This document shows, piece by piece, positions 1 to 10,158 of a stretch of 62,530 bases of DNA. A program made the translations under genes and the position numbers. This DNA comes from Subtercola sp. GTDB lineage: Bacteria > Actinomycetota > Actinomycetes > Actinomycetales > Microbacteriaceae. The DNA is taken from positions 1 to 62,530 of the forward strand of contig JAODBC010000041.1 of assembly GCA_025463765.1 (NCBI GenBank), written 5' to 3'. How positions within the stretch are numbered: position 1 is the first letter of the stretch; every line of letters starts with the position of its first letter. The notes below the pieces were generated by a model. That model searched no databases and was not told where the DNA came from. It was given only the letters and a program-made list of their open reading frames with translations.

Positions 1-1621
1 GCACTGCGACGTGCCGGGCCTCGTCGACCTGCACCGATACCTCGATGGGGCTGTCAGACGGCGTGAAACGCAGTGCGTTACCGATGAGGTTCGCGACGAC
101 TTGGCGGATCTTGTTCTCATCGGCCATGACGATCGGTGCAAGACCGTCACGCGGGTCGGAATCGATGTTCGACAAGGCGAGGTCGGTGGCCGTGATCTCG
201 CCGGACTCGGCGTCGTCGAACGTCTTCACGGAACCGGTGCTGGTGGTGGCCGTCGGCTGCTCGGCCGTGCCGCCGGCGGCGCCGGCCGTGCCCGACGTGC
301 CGGCCGTGCTCGATGTGCCGGCCGTGCCGGCCGTGCGCGGCCGCCGACGCAGTCGCGCGAGCGTCGCTCCGGCGAACCCGATCGGCCCCGTGGCATTGCC
401 GCCCCCGCTCTTGTCGTCGAGCCCGGCCACGGGCGTGCCGGCTTGCGCTTCAAGGCCGGCCGAGAGCAGCAATTGCGCTGCCGTCGCGCCGAGTGATGCG
501 TCTACTGCCGGCGCGAAACTCACCGGCTGCGACGAGCGCGGCAGGATGATCGAAACCACTCGTTCGGGGCTGGAGGCCCGGGCATCCAGAGCCGCATCGA
601 CCGCGATGGGAACCAGATCGATACGAGTCAGGTTGAGCGGCTTGGTCTCATCGAGCCGAGCCAGCTCGAGCAGGTCTTCGACCAGCGCCCCCATGCGGAT
701 CGCTTCTTTTTCGATGCGGTCCATGGCCTTTGCGACCTCTTCGGGCGTGGTCAGCGCGCCCATACGGTAGAGCTCGGCGTAGCCGCGCACCGACACCAGC
801 GGAGTGCGCAGTTCGTGGCTGGCGTCGCCGACGAAGCGCCGCATCTGGTCGATGGTCTTCGCGCGATCTCGAAAAGCGCTGTCGATTCGGCTCAGCATGG
901 TGTTCAGCGAACGGTTGAGTCTGCCGACCTCCGTATTCGGCGTGCCGTCGGCCATGCGCTGGCTGAAGTCGCCGTTGGCGATCTCGGCGGCCGTTTTCTC
1001 GACCGCGCGCAGCGGAGCGAAAGTGCTTGTCACGAGCAACCGCGTGAGCATGGCGCCGAGGATGACCACGCCGATGCTGAAGGCGAGAAAGATCGACAGG
1101 TACGTGGTCGTGATGCGGTCGGTGTTGTCGAGCGACGACGCGATGACCAGCGTGCCCGAGGAGTTGTCGGCGAAGTTCACCGACTGCACGATGGCGTGCC
1201 ACTCCGACTTGTTGCCCGTCGAACTGACCGAGTAGATGGGCTTCTTCGCCACCTCGGCCGATGTAGGGGACAGGGGGATGTTCGTGAGATTCGGCTGCTC
1301 TGCGACGGGTTGCGAGCCCCAGTTACTGGCGGCGAGCGTGCCGTCAGAGGTCAGCAGGCCCACGTAGTACTCCTGCGGCGCACTCGTGACGTCGCTCAGC
1401 AGAAAGGTCGTGCGTGTCGCCGTCGGCCCCATGAACGACGAGTAGTCGTCGTAGGCCGTCGAGAGCGACGAATCGATCTGGTTGAGCAGGTACGACCGCA
1501 GCACGGTCATCGTTCCGACCCCGGCGACGACGAGACCCAGCGTCAGAAGAAGCACTGTGACACCGGTGATTTTGGTGCGCAGTGAAATCGAGTTCCAGAA
1601 CGTGGAGGGTGTGACGGCCAT
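1..1621 (-). CDS. Sensor histidine kinase, HAMP type (partial, C-terminus beyond window)
   Basis: Membrane sensor kinase read from an ATG at 1621; the frame is still open at base 1, so the end of the ATPase domain lies outside the window. In order it shows an N-terminal transmembrane helix, an extracytoplasmic sensor region of about 130 residues, a second helix, a HAMP linker, an H-box (DASHELRTPL) with the phospho-accepting histidine, and the start of an ATPase domain whose N-box (NLIGNALRFTP) is visible near base 90. Between H-box and N-box lies a long Ala/Gly/Thr/Ser-rich insertion (about 260-350 on the DNA) made of degenerate repeats, which is unusual in this fold. It follows the response regulator with a 28-bp gap, so the two form one transcription unit. 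The pair resembles PhoP/PhoR or TcrA-type systems; the stimulus is unknown. Confidence 0.9.
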   Translation of the reverse strand, partial: MAVTPSTFWNSISLRTKITGVTVLLLTLGLVVAGVGTMTVLRSYLLNQIDSSLSTAYDDYSSFMGPTATRTTFLLSDVTSAPQEYYVGLLTSDGTLAASNWGSQPVAEQPNLTNIPLSPTSAEVAKKPIYSVSSTGNKSEWHAIVQSVNFADNSSGTLVIASSLDNTDRITTTYLSIFLAFSIGVVILGAMLTRLLVTSTFAPLRAVEKTAAEIANGDFSQRMADGTPNTEVGRLNRSLNTMLSRIDSAFRDRAKTIDQMRRFVGDASHELRTPLVSVRGYAELYRMGALTTPEEVAKAMDRIEKEAIRMGALVEDLLELARLDETKPLNLTRIDLVPIAVDAALDARASSPERVVSIILPRSSQPVSFAPAVDASLGATAAQLLLSAGLEAQAGTPVAGLDDKSGGGNATGPIGFAGATLARLRRRPRTAGTAGTSSTAGTSGTAGAAGGTAEQPTATTSTGSVKTFDDAESGEITATDLALSNIDSDPRDGLAPIVMADENKIRQVVANLIGNALRFTPSDSPIEVSVQVDEARHVAV

Positions 1622-1649
1622 GAGTGGTTACAACAGTACGGCTACCGCC

Positions 1650-2339
1650 TTACGCCTTGCTGACCTTCAGCATGTAGCCGAAGCCGCGCTTGGTCTGGAT
1701 GAGCGACTCTTCGCTGTACTGGTCGAGCTTGCGCCGCAGGTACGAAATGTACGACTCCACGATGCCGGCGTCGCCGTTGAAGTCGTATTCCCACACGTGG
1801 TCGAGAATCTGTGCCTTCGAGAGCACGCGGTTGGGGTTCAGCATGAGGTAACGCAGCAGCTTGAACTCGGTGGGGCTGAGCTCGATGGCGGTATCGGCGA
1901 CGAAGACCTCGTGGGTGTCTTGGTCCATGGTGAGTTCGCCTGCACGGATGATCGCGTCTTCGTCGGCCTGCATGGTGCGGCGCAGAATGGCCTTGATGCG
2001 TGCGACGATCTCGTCGAGGCTGAACGGCTTGGTGACGTAGTCGTCGCCGCCCACGGTGAGACCGGTGATCTTGTCTTCGGTGTCGTCTTTCGCCGTGAGA
2101 AAGAGAATCGGGGCGGTGTACCCTGCGGCGCGCAGCCGCTTGGTGACGCCGAAACCGTTCATGTCGGGCAGCATCACGTCGAGAATGATGAGGTCGGGCT
2201 CTTCTTCGAGCACGGCAGAGATCGTCTGCGCTCCATTGCTCACCGCGCGCACAGCGAAGCCGGCAAAACGCAGGCTGGTGGTGAGCAGGTCGCGGATGTT
2301 GGGCTCGTCGTCGACGATGAGAATGCGAGGTCCGGTCAT
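1650..2339 (-). CDS. OmpR/PhoP-family response regulator
   Basis: A 229-aa two-domain regulator. The receiver domain (1-120) has the acidic pair D10/D11, phospho-acceptor D54 in the motif ILDVMLPDM, T82 and K104 in TKPFS. The C-terminal winged-helix DNA-binding domain (about 135-228) has the family motifs LSPTEFKLLRYL and YISYLRRKLD. Overall it is closest in feel to mycobacterial PhoP (shared GGDDYVTKPFS, ILDHVW, VESY). The kinase gene follows directly, so this is its cognate output. Family members bind direct repeats spaced about 11 bp, which is relevant to the paired GTTAC-type sites near the cell-wall hydrolases, but no link to this particular regulator can be shown from sequence. Confidence 0.95.
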   Translation of the reverse strand: MTGPRILIVDDEPNIRDLLTTSLRFAGFAVRAVSNGAQTISAVLEEEPDLIILDVMLPDMNGFGVTKRLRAAGYTAPILFLTAKDDTEDKITGLTVGGDDYVTKPFSLDEIVARIKAILRRTMQADEDAIIRAGELTMDQDTHEVFVADTAIELSPTEFKLLRYLMLNPNRVLSKAQILDHVWEYDFNGDAGIVESYISYLRRKLDQYSEESLIQTKRGFGYMLKVSKA

Positions 2340-2464
2340 GACACCATTATCTGCGGGTTCGCTGGGTGCACGCTGAGAGTCAGGTCAAGGTGGCTCGTGC
2401 GCCGCATCGGTGCGCGCCGTACACCGCGCCGCCGCTGCAGCCCGGTGCGGCACGCAGCCGTGTG

Positions 2465-4105
2465 TCAGGCGGCGACGTGCTCGGCGTCGAGAATGGTGTA
2501 GCTGTAGCCCTGCTCGGCCAGAAAGCGCTGCCGGTTCTGTGCGAAGTCTTGATCGACGGTGTCACGCGCCACGAGGGTGTAGAAGTTGGCGGAGAGACCG
2601 GATTGCTTCGGGCGCAGCAGCCGCCCGAGACGCTGGGCCTCTTCTTGGCGAGACCCGAACGACCCTGAGACCTGAATGGCGACCGTCGCCTCGGGCAGAT
2701 CGACCGAGAAGTTCGCGACCTTGCTCACCACGAGAATGGGCTCGTCGCCGTCACGGAACGCCTGATACAGCCGCTCCCGCTCTGCGATGGGAGTCGAGCC
2801 GGTGAGCTCGGGCACCCGCAGTTCGGCGGCCAGAGCATCCAGTTGGTCGAGGTATTGCCCGATGACGAGGATGCGCTCGCCCGCGTGCTTGGCGATGAGT
2901 TCTTTCACGACCTCGAGTTTGGCGGGTGCGGTGGCCGCGAGCCGATAGCGTTCGTCGTCGCTGGCCGCGGCGTAGACGAGACGTTCGTTGTAGGGCAGGT
3001 CGATTCGTACCTCGAAGCACTCGGCGGGCGAGATGAAGCCCTGCGCCTCGATCTCTTTCCATGGTGCGTCGAAGCGCTTCGGCCCGATCAGGCTGAACAC
3101 GTCGCCCTCCCGCCCGTCTTCGCGAACGAGCGTCGCGGTGAGACCGAGCCGGCGGCGGGCCTGCAGCTCGGCGGTCAGCTTGAACACCGGCGCCGGCAAC
3201 AGGTGCACTTCGTCGTAGATCACCAGGCCCCAGTCGAGGGCGTCGAGCAGCTCGAGGTGGGCGTAGGCGCCGCCACGCTTGGCTGTGAGAATCTGGTACG
3301 TCGCGATGGTGACGGGCTTCACCTCTTTGACCTGACCCGAGTATTCGCCGATCTCGTCTTCGGTGAGGGAGGTGCGCTTGAGCAGCTCGCTGCGCCATTG
3401 CCGGGCAGAGACGGTGTTCGTGACGAGGATGAGCGTGTTGGTCTTCGCGGTGGCCATGGCTCCGGCGCCGACCAGCGTCTTGCCCGCACCACAGGGCAGC
3501 ACGACCACGCCCGAACCGCGTTCGAAGAAGTTGTCGATGGCTTTCTGCTGGTAATCACGCAGCGCCCAGCCGTCTTCGAACAGCGTGATCTCGTGCGGGG
3601 TGCCGGGTGTGTAACCCGCGTGATCTTCGGCGGGCCAGCCGAGCTTCACGAGTTCTTGCTTGAGCTGCCCTCGTGCCCACGGTTCGATGACGTAGGTGTC
3701 GGCATCCAGTTTCGAGGGCAGCAGGGGTGCGATGCGCTTTCCTTTGACGATCTCGGTGAGAACCGCGGTGTCGGTGGCGCGCAGGGTCAGCACGCCGTCG
3801 GGCCGGCGTTCGATGACGAGTCGGCCATAGCGGGCGACCGTTTCAGCGATGTCGATGGTGACCGACTGCGGAATGGCGAACTTCGAATACCGTTCGAGCG
3901 TGCCGAGAATCTCTTCAGAGGCGTGGCCCGCGGCGCGAGCGTTCCACAGGCCGAGCCGGGTGATGCGGTAGGTGTGGATGTGCTCAGGCGCCCGCTCGAG
4001 TTCGGCGAACACCGCCAGCTCGTGGCGGGCATTGTCGGCGTCGGGGTGCGCCACTTCGAGCAGAACAGTGCGGTCGCTTTGAACGATCAGGGGGCCATCG
4101 GGCAT
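2465..4105 (-). CDS. XPB/Ssl2-type DNA repair helicase
   Basis: A 546-aa SF2 helicase of the bacterial XPB (Ercc3) type, the usual length for actinobacterial homologues. The start is set at the ATG at 4105 (MPDGPLIVQSD), because sequence further upstream in the frame is Arg/His-rich and not protein-like. An N-terminal damage-recognition-like region is followed by the helicase core: Walker A (PCGAGKT), a DEVH box (YDEVHLLPA), TGLTATL-type motif III (RRLGLTATL), and motif VI (QRLGRLLRPK). Bacterial XPB unwinds DNA 3' to 5' with ATP and is implicated in nucleotide excision repair. It lies 56 bp downstream of a helicase-associated protein, the same order as Rv0862c-Rv0861c of Mycobacterium tuberculosis. 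Confidence 0.95.
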   Translation of the reverse strand: MPDGPLIVQSDRTVLLEVAHPDADNARHELAVFAELERAPEHIHTYRITRLGLWNARAAGHASEEILGTLERYSKFAIPQSVTIDIAETVARYGRLVIERRPDGVLTLRATDTAVLTEIVKGKRIAPLLPSKLDADTYVIEPWARGQLKQELVKLGWPAEDHAGYTPGTPHEITLFEDGWALRDYQQKAIDNFFERGSGVVVLPCGAGKTLVGAGAMATAKTNTLILVTNTVSARQWRSELLKRTSLTEDEIGEYSGQVKEVKPVTIATYQILTAKRGGAYAHLELLDALDWGLVIYDEVHLLPAPVFKLTAELQARRRLGLTATLVREDGREGDVFSLIGPKRFDAPWKEIEAQGFISPAECFEVRIDLPYNERLVYAAASDDERYRLAATAPAKLEVVKELIAKHAGERILVIGQYLDQLDALAAELRVPELTGSTPIAERERLYQAFRDGDEPILVVSKVANFSVDLPEATVAIQVSGSFGSRQEEAQRLGRLLRPKQSGLSANFYTLVARDTVDQDFAQNRQRFLAEQGYSYTILDAEHVAA

Positions 4106-4161
4106 AACTGTCAAGTTTACCGGGCGCTTCGGGGTGCTTGCCCCGGCGCTCAAGAACCTGG

Positions 4162-5988
4162 TTACGAAACCGAGCTGGCGGCCGCCACCTGCGTGATGCT
4201 GGCCAGGGGCAGCGTGCGTTCGACGCCGGCCTTCTGGTCGGTGCCGCGCATTCGTCCGCTTGCGACGCTCGTGGGCACCATCGGAAAGACGACTTCGGTG
4301 CCATTGGGCATCGTGACGGTGACGAGAACGGTCGACTTGTTCTTCACCGCGGCGTCGAGCTGACGCACGAGCCACGCCTCCTCGGTGTCTGCGTTGCCTT
4401 GCACTCCGCTGCCGCGCAGGCGATTGACGAGCTCCGCGACGGTGTGCGTGGGCTGCGCGGGTGCCGGAGGTGCCGGCTGCGACCGAGTGAGGGTGGTCGG
4501 ATGCCCGGATTCGGCCTCGGCGATGACCGGGTAGCGGGCATCCGCGAGCATCCAGTAAACCGTCTCGAGCTCGAACCGGCTCACGAGTCGAAGCGGATTC
4601 ACGAACACCAGCCCCAGCGAACTCAGACTCTGATCGACGGCCACGGTGTGCAGCAGCGAGCGGTCGTCTGAGCGAATGTAGCTGCCGGCCTGTTCACCCG
4701 ACTCGGCGACGATGCGCCCGGCCCGAAGCAGCCCGTATCGCGCGCTCGATTCGGCGATGAGGTACTCGAGCGGCTGTGGAATGCCCGTGACCGAGATCTC
4801 TGCGAGAAAGCTGCGGATGCTCTCGGCCGAGTACCCCGCACCGAGCGCCTTGGCGATCGACCCCGACGAGAAGCGGTACGACGAGGCCACCTGGTGGCTC
4901 TCGATCTGGGTCATGGCGCGCAGCGTGGCGTCGAGATCGGGGCGCAGCGGGCCGGGTGCGACCACGGTGAGGTCGTGCTGGAGATACACCGTGCTCACCT
5001 CGGGCGGCAGTTCGCGCCGCATGATCTCGACTGCTGCGGCCTCGCCGTCGACGAGCAGCGCGTTGCCCGCAGCGCTGGTGCGATTCATTGCCGTCTCTGT
5101 GTCGGCGCCGGTGATGCCCAGGCGGTCGGCGTCGTCGAGCAGGTGGTGTGTCTCAGAGAGCAGCGCTTCGCCACCGGCGGGGTACAGCCAGCGCAGGTAG
5201 TCGACGACGTTCTGCGCCCAGTACGAGTCGTTCATGCCGCGCAGCACGCCGGCGATCTCGGTCGGCAGCGCATGCAGCCAGGCGGCCGCCAACTGCCCCC
5301 ACCTCTCGGCGAGCGGCAGCATCACCCAGCGCCGAGCGTGCGCGGTGCCGTGCCAGCTCAGCCCGTCGCGCTGCGCCAGTCCGGCGAGCCGGGCGAGACG
5401 GATGATCGCGTTCACCTCGTCGGCCGCGAGCCCGGTGGCTGCCGAGAGCCGCTTCGCATCGGGAACAGCCACGCCGCCTTTCGCGAGTTCGCGGGCTGGA
5501 GTCGTCTCCAGGGCGATCACCAGCTCGGTGACGGCGACGGTCGTGGCCAGGGCGCGTTCCGCGCTCACCCGATCGACCACGGCACGCTGCTCGGTCGACG
5601 AGGGCGCCGGAACCTCCGGAGCTGAGACGCTCGACAGCTCTGCCACGCTCGGCAGGCCGAGCTTGGGCCACGAATCCAGCACAGAGACCACGGAGTCGTA
5701 GGGAGCAACCCGGGCGTCGACGACGTGGGCGAGCATGAGGGCTACGGCCCCGGTCAGCGCGCTCGAGGCGGTCGACGCGGGAGTGTCGCCGGCGGCCAGA
5801 GCGGCGAGGGTGGGCCGGTCGAGTTTCGACAGGGCATCCTGAATCGAATCGGGCGTGAGCAGAGCGTCGGCGAGATCGAAGAAGTCGCGCAGGTCTCGCC
5901 GGGCGAGATGGCGCGCCGATAGCAACCAGACGAGAGCATCGTCGCTCTCGAGCTGCAACCGGCCGGCCAGTGCGAGCGTGTCGCTCAT
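4162..5988 (-). CDS. Helicase-associated protein (XPB/Ssl2 N-terminal-like domain)
   Basis: A 608-aa protein equivalent in position and size to Rv0862c. The N-terminus (LQLESDDALVWLLSARHLAR) is typical of the family. Residues roughly 330-480 match the 'helicase conserved C-terminal / XPB-Ssl2 N-terminal' domain, including VYLQHDLTVVAPGPL and a 'QSLSSLGLVFVNPLRLVSRF' region. It has no Walker motifs and is not itself a helicase. It lies immediately upstream of XPB on the same strand and overlaps the small membrane protein by 4 bp (ATGA), so the three are co-translated. The likely role is as a partner of XPB in DNA repair, inferred from conserved neighbourhood; no biochemical role is established. 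Confidence 0.85.
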   Translation of the reverse strand: MSDTLALAGRLQLESDDALVWLLSARHLARRDLRDFFDLADALLTPDSIQDALSKLDRPTLAALAAGDTPASTASSALTGAVALMLAHVVDARVAPYDSVVSVLDSWPKLGLPSVAELSSVSAPEVPAPSSTEQRAVVDRVSAERALATTVAVTELVIALETTPARELAKGGVAVPDAKRLSAATGLAADEVNAIIRLARLAGLAQRDGLSWHGTAHARRWVMLPLAERWGQLAAAWLHALPTEIAGVLRGMNDSYWAQNVVDYLRWLYPAGGEALLSETHHLLDDADRLGITGADTETAMNRTSAAGNALLVDGEAAAVEIMRRELPPEVSTVYLQHDLTVVAPGPLRPDLDATLRAMTQIESHQVASSYRFSSGSIAKALGAGYSAESIRSFLAEISVTGIPQPLEYLIAESSARYGLLRAGRIVAESGEQAGSYIRSDDRSLLHTVAVDQSLSSLGLVFVNPLRLVSRFELETVYWMLADARYPVIAEAESGHPTTLTRSQPAPPAPAQPTHTVAELVNRLRGSGVQGNADTEEAWLVRQLDAAVKNKSTVLVTVTMPNGTEVVFPMVPTSVASGRMRGTDQKAGVERTLPLASITQVAAASSVS

Positions 5989-6233
5989 CCGGCGTTACGA
6001 GCCTCGCGGGATCGACGGATGGCGTAGATGACGACTAAGACGACGATGAGCAAGACTCCGATCGGCAGGCCGATGAGCGGAAAGATCAGAATCACGGGCA
6101 GCAGAGTGAAGTGAGCGAGCTGCGAGACGAACGCGGCGATCATGCACAGGATCGACAGCCCGATGATGCTCGCGATCATGAACGTGAGCGATCGCTCCGC
6201 CCGATGTATCACGGGTTTATTTGCATTGGTCAC
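5985..6233 (-). CDS. Small two-helix membrane protein
   Basis: About 82 residues from a GTG at 6233 (VTNANKPVIHRAER). Longer versions of the frame would run into the promoter and start of the cold-shock gene and look non-coding. It contains two hydrophobic segments (IASIIGLSILCMIAAFVSQLA and a second one around LLPVILIFPLIGLPIGVLLI) and ends in a basic tail (RRSREARNAG), suggesting an inner-membrane protein with its C-terminus in the cytoplasm. The stop codon overlaps the start of the downstream helicase-associated gene. Similar small proteins occur in other Microbacteriaceae and are sometimes labelled as transporter-related without evidence. The function is unknown. Confidence 0.65.
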   Translation of the reverse strand: MTNANKPVIHRAERSLTFMIASIIGLSILCMIAAFVSQLAHFTLLPVILIFPLIGLPIGVLLIVVLVVIYAIRRSREARNAG

Positions 6234-6324
6234 GACTCCAACAATACGGCCAGTGCGGTGAGCGAATAGGCTTACCTGTGGCCGAAGCGCTCTTTTTCGG
6301 CAAATCACTTGAGGAGATTCACAA

Positions 6325-6705
6325 ATGCCAACCGGCAAGGTCAAGTTCTACGACGACGAGAAAGGCTTCGGCTTCATCAGTTCCGATGACGGTCAGGAGG
6401 TCTTTCTGCACGCGTCAGCCCTGCCCGCTGGGGCCACCGTCAAGGCGGGAACCAAGCTGGAGTTCGGCATCGCCGACGGCAAGCGCGGCGTGCAGGCCCT
6501 TTCGGTGCGCGTGCTCGAAGCGCCGCCCAGCATGGTCAAGCTGAGCCGCAAGCCCGCCGACGACATGGCGATCATCATCGAAGACCTGGTGAAGGTGCTC
6601 GACGGCATCGGCACGAACCTCAAGCGCGGTCGGTACCCCGAGGCGTCGCACAGCAGAAAGATCGCTGCGCTGCTGCGTAAGGTCGCCGACGAACTGGATG
6701 CGTAA
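6325..6705 (+). CDS. cspB: Cold-shock domain protein, CspB-like
   Basis: A 126-aa protein with an N-terminal cold-shock domain (1-65) holding RNP1 (KGFGFIS) and RNP2 (VFLHAS), which bind single-stranded RNA or DNA. It also has a C-terminal helical extension (about 70-126) not found in short Csp proteins; the combination matches mycobacterial CspB (Rv0871), which also sits near the XPB locus. A good ribosome-binding site (GAGGAG) lies 9 bases before the ATG. Its last codons overlap the start of the DUF3027 gene by 8 bp, so the two are probably co-translated. The expected role is an RNA chaperone. Confidence 0.93.
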   Translation: MPTGKVKFYDDEKGFGFISSDDGQEVFLHASALPAGATVKAGTKLEFGIADGKRGVQALSVRVLEAPPSMVKLSRKPADDMAIIIEDLVKVLDGIGTNLKRGRYPEASHSRKIAALLRKVADELDA

Positions 6706-8011
6706 GGGTTTGTCAGACGCTCACGTTTTCGAAGACGGGCCGGCTGAACCTCGGGTGGAGCCGGCTGCCGAGTCTGGTGCCGAGCAGGCAGCCGAGTCTG
6801 GTGCCGAGCCGACGGCCGAGTACGGTGCCGAGCCGACCGCCGAGTCTGGTGCCCATCCGACCGCCGTACTGGCGGCCGAGTCTGGTGCCGAGCCGACCGC
6901 CGAACTGGCGCCCGAACTGACGACCGAGTACGGTACCGAGCCGGCCGCCGAACTGGTCGAAGAGATTATCGCTGTCAAGGCGGTGACGGCCGACGCTGAG
7001 TTCGTGGAGGTCTCGACCGAGCCGCACGCGCAGCCCGAGGCGAGCTCGACCGCGCCCGACGCGGAGCCTTCTGCGCCCGACGTCGACGCTCCCGATTTCG
7101 ACGCGACCGATTTCGACGCATACGTGCCCGAGGCGGATTCGGTCGCGGTCGATTCTGACTCGGTCGTGCCCGGTTCGGATTCGGTCACGCCCGAAGGCGA
7201 CACCGAGTACGAGGTCGCCGAGGTCGTCGAGCCCGACGGTTCGATCGCCGAGGTGGTCTACGAGGCCGACCCCGTGCTGCTTGCCGCCGTCGATCAGGCT
7301 CGGGCAGCGCTCGCAGAGGTGACCCCCGCCTCGTCGATCGGCGAGCTGATCGGGCATATCGTCGAGGGCGAGCACGTACTGAGCCTGCTGTTCGAGTCGA
7401 AACTCTCCGGGTATCCCGACTGGCACTGGACCGCGACCCTCTCGCGCACCGGTACAGAAGGAGAAGGCGGCGAACCGAACGTGCTGGAGGTCGAACTGCT
7501 TCCGGGCGAGGGCTCGATTCTCTCGCCGGCGTGGGTGCCGTGGGCCGACCGTGTCACGCCGGAGTCGCTCATCGACGACTCCGAGAACGAGTTCGCGGAC
7601 GACGACGTGGATGACGATGACGCCGACGACTCCGACGATGCGCATGCGGACTCTGACGACGACGACGACGATGACTCTGACGATGATGACCGTGACTCTG
7701 ACGACGACGACGATGACCCCGACGACGACGATGACGACGACGACGATGACGATCACGATGATGACGACGTCGCTCCCGAAATGGTCGCCGCGTTAGCGCT
7801 GCGCCGCGACCGCGACGGAATCGATATCGACACCATCGCCGAAGAGGGCCTCGACATCGACGGTCTCGACGAGGGAGAACTCGACAGCCAGCGCCTGATC
7901 GAGAAGCTCGATGACGCGGTCGAACTCAGCGACGAGGCCCTCGGCGTAGAAACCGACTTCGACGAGGCGCCCTCTGACGACCCCGAAACCGAGATCGACC
8001 GCACCTACTGA
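6698..8011 (+). CDS. DUF3027 protein with repeat-rich N-terminus and extreme acidic tract
   Basis: A 437-aa protein. The recognisable DUF3027 core is at about residues 190-290 (IGELIGHIVEGEHV, YPDWHWT, LLPGEG, PAWVPWADR). It is preceded by about 90 residues of near-repeats of AESGAEPT/ELAPEL type encoded at 6755-6960, and followed by a region of almost pure Asp (7590-7770), giving a very acidic linker before a conserved-looking acidic C-terminus. The protein is strongly negatively charged and has no membrane segment or signal peptide. Overlap with cspB suggests joint expression and perhaps a nucleic-acid-related role. The N-terminal repeats and long Asp run look like slippage expansions of a shorter ancestral protein. 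Function unknown. Confidence 0.85.
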   Translation: MRKGLSDAHVFEDGPAEPRVEPAAESGAEQAAESGAEPTAEYGAEPTAESGAHPTAVLAAESGAEPTAELAPELTTEYGTEPAAELVEEIIAVKAVTADAEFVEVSTEPHAQPEASSTAPDAEPSAPDVDAPDFDATDFDAYVPEADSVAVDSDSVVPGSDSVTPEGDTEYEVAEVVEPDGSIAEVVYEADPVLLAAVDQARAALAEVTPASSIGELIGHIVEGEHVLSLLFESKLSGYPDWHWTATLSRTGTEGEGGEPNVLEVELLPGEGSILSPAWVPWADRVTPESLIDDSENEFADDDVDDDDADDSDDAHADSDDDDDDDSDDDDRDSDDDDDDPDDDDDDDDDDDHDDDDVAPEMVAALALRRDRDGIDIDTIAEEGLDIDGLDEGELDSQRLIEKLDDAVELSDEALGVETDFDEAPSDDPETEIDRTY

Positions 8012-8047
8012 CCCGTAGCCGCGCAATCTGACCCGTTGCCGCGCAAT
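8008..8047. repeat. 20-bp tandem duplication spanning the stop codon of the DUF3027 gene
   Basis: Two copies of ctgacccgtagccgcgcaat (one mismatch) lie back to back, the first containing the TGA stop of the upstream gene. It directly abuts the palindromic element that follows. Confidence 0.9.
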
Positions 8048-8104
8048 CGACTTTGCAAAAAGTGCCCCAAGAATCGAATCTTGGGGCACTTTTCGCAAAG
8101 TCGC
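8046..8104. repeat. Dispersed palindromic element, copy 1 (probable bidirectional terminator)
   Basis: A near-perfect inverted repeat of about 59 bp. The left arm cgactttgcaaaaagtgccc pairs with a right arm ending gcaaagtcg, centred on ccccaaga/tcttgggg. It lies between the convergent DUF3027 and serC genes and has A- and T-runs flanking the GC-rich stem on both strands, as expected of a bidirectional terminator. Related copies are at 25870-25930 and 48777-48838. Confidence 0.85.
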
Positions 8105-8150
8105 TCGAGCGGACGGCGAGCAGACGGCGCGCGGGCGGGTCAGGGGCGGG

Positions 8151-9311
<1,161 letters not shown>

Positions 9312-9390
9312 TCATACTGCGAAGTGCCGTAGCAACCACGCGGAACAGTAGGCTTGTGATCTACGTGCGCAACAAAGCAGGGAGCGGCCG

Positions 9391-10083
9391 TTGGCGGATT
9401 TGATCGACACCACCGAGATGTATCTCCGAACGATTCTCGAACTCGAAGAGGAGAACATCACGCCCCTGCGCGCCCGCATCTCAGAGCGCCTCGGACACTC
9501 GGGCCCCACCGTGTCGCAGACCGTCGGCCGCATGGAGCGCGACGGCCTCGTTGTGGTCTCAGCCGACCGTCACCTCGAACTCACTGTGCCCGGCCGTCGT
9601 AAGGCCGTGCACGTGATGCGCAAGCACCGGCTCGCCGAGCGGCTGCTGAGCGACGTGATCGGGCTCGACTGGGAGTATGTGCACGAAGAAGCATGCCGCT
9701 GGGAGCATGTGATGAGCGAGCAGGTCGAACGCCGCATTCTCGAGATGCTCGACCATCCCACGGAGTCGCCCTACGGCAACCCCATCCCCGGGCTCGAAGA
9801 GCTGGGCGATACCGAAGCGATTCCCTTCACTCGCGGCGTCGTGAACATCGTCACGCTCGTACACGGTGCCGTCGGCCCGCAGACGAAGACCATCCGCCGG
9901 CTCGGCGAACCTGCGCAGGTCGACCCTGAACTGCTGCTGCAGCTGAAGCAGTCAGGCGTCGTGCCCGGCAACAGCGCTGCCTTCTCGTCGGCCGGCTCCT
10001 ATGTTCTCGTCGAGGTCGAAGGCTTCACTCAGGGCCTCGAGTTGCCCAACGAGGTTGCGAGCCACATCTTCGTGGGCATTTGA
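9391..10083 (+). CDS. Metal-dependent repressor, DtxR/IdeR family
   Basis: A 230-aa regulator with an N-terminal winged helix (1-70, recognition segment SGPTVSQTVGRMER), a dimerisation domain, and a C-terminal SH3-like domain. All residues of both DtxR metal sites are present: ancillary site H79, E83, H98, E173, Q176 and primary site M10, C102, E105, H106. The Cys and two Met/His ligands favour an iron sensor (IdeR/DtxR) over the manganese-sensing MntR branch. The start is a TTG at 9391; residue numbering then matches DtxR exactly, supporting this choice. It probably controls iron uptake and storage. No clear 19-bp DtxR box was found in this window. Confidence 0.95.
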   Translation: MADLIDTTEMYLRTILELEEENITPLRARISERLGHSGPTVSQTVGRMERDGLVVVSADRHLELTVPGRRKAVHVMRKHRLAERLLSDVIGLDWEYVHEEACRWEHVMSEQVERRILEMLDHPTESPYGNPIPGLEELGDTEAIPFTRGVVNIVTLVHGAVGPQTKTIRRLGEPAQVDPELLLQLKQSGVVPGNSAAFSSAGSYVLVEVEGFTQGLELPNEVASHIFVGI

Positions 10084-10090
10084 ACTCGTT

Positions 10091-10117
10091 TGTGCGCCGC
10101 CGCTTCTGCGGCGCACA
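10091..10117 (+). terminator. Hairpin after the DtxR-type repressor gene
   Basis: A perfect 10-bp stem (tgtgcgccgc / gcggcgcaca) with a 7-nt loop, 8 bp after the stop codon. No T-run follows, so termination is likely but not certain. Confidence 0.6.
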
Positions 10118-10158
10118 TTGCGGCTGGCGACACAACAGCACTGTTGGCCGCTACCGAC

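Noticed and set aside
6713..7756. Long minus-strand frame beginning with a Val/Ile-rich stretch that looks like a membrane helix
   Set aside because: It is the complement of the Asp tract of the DUF3027 gene; codon pattern and overlap favour the plus strand.
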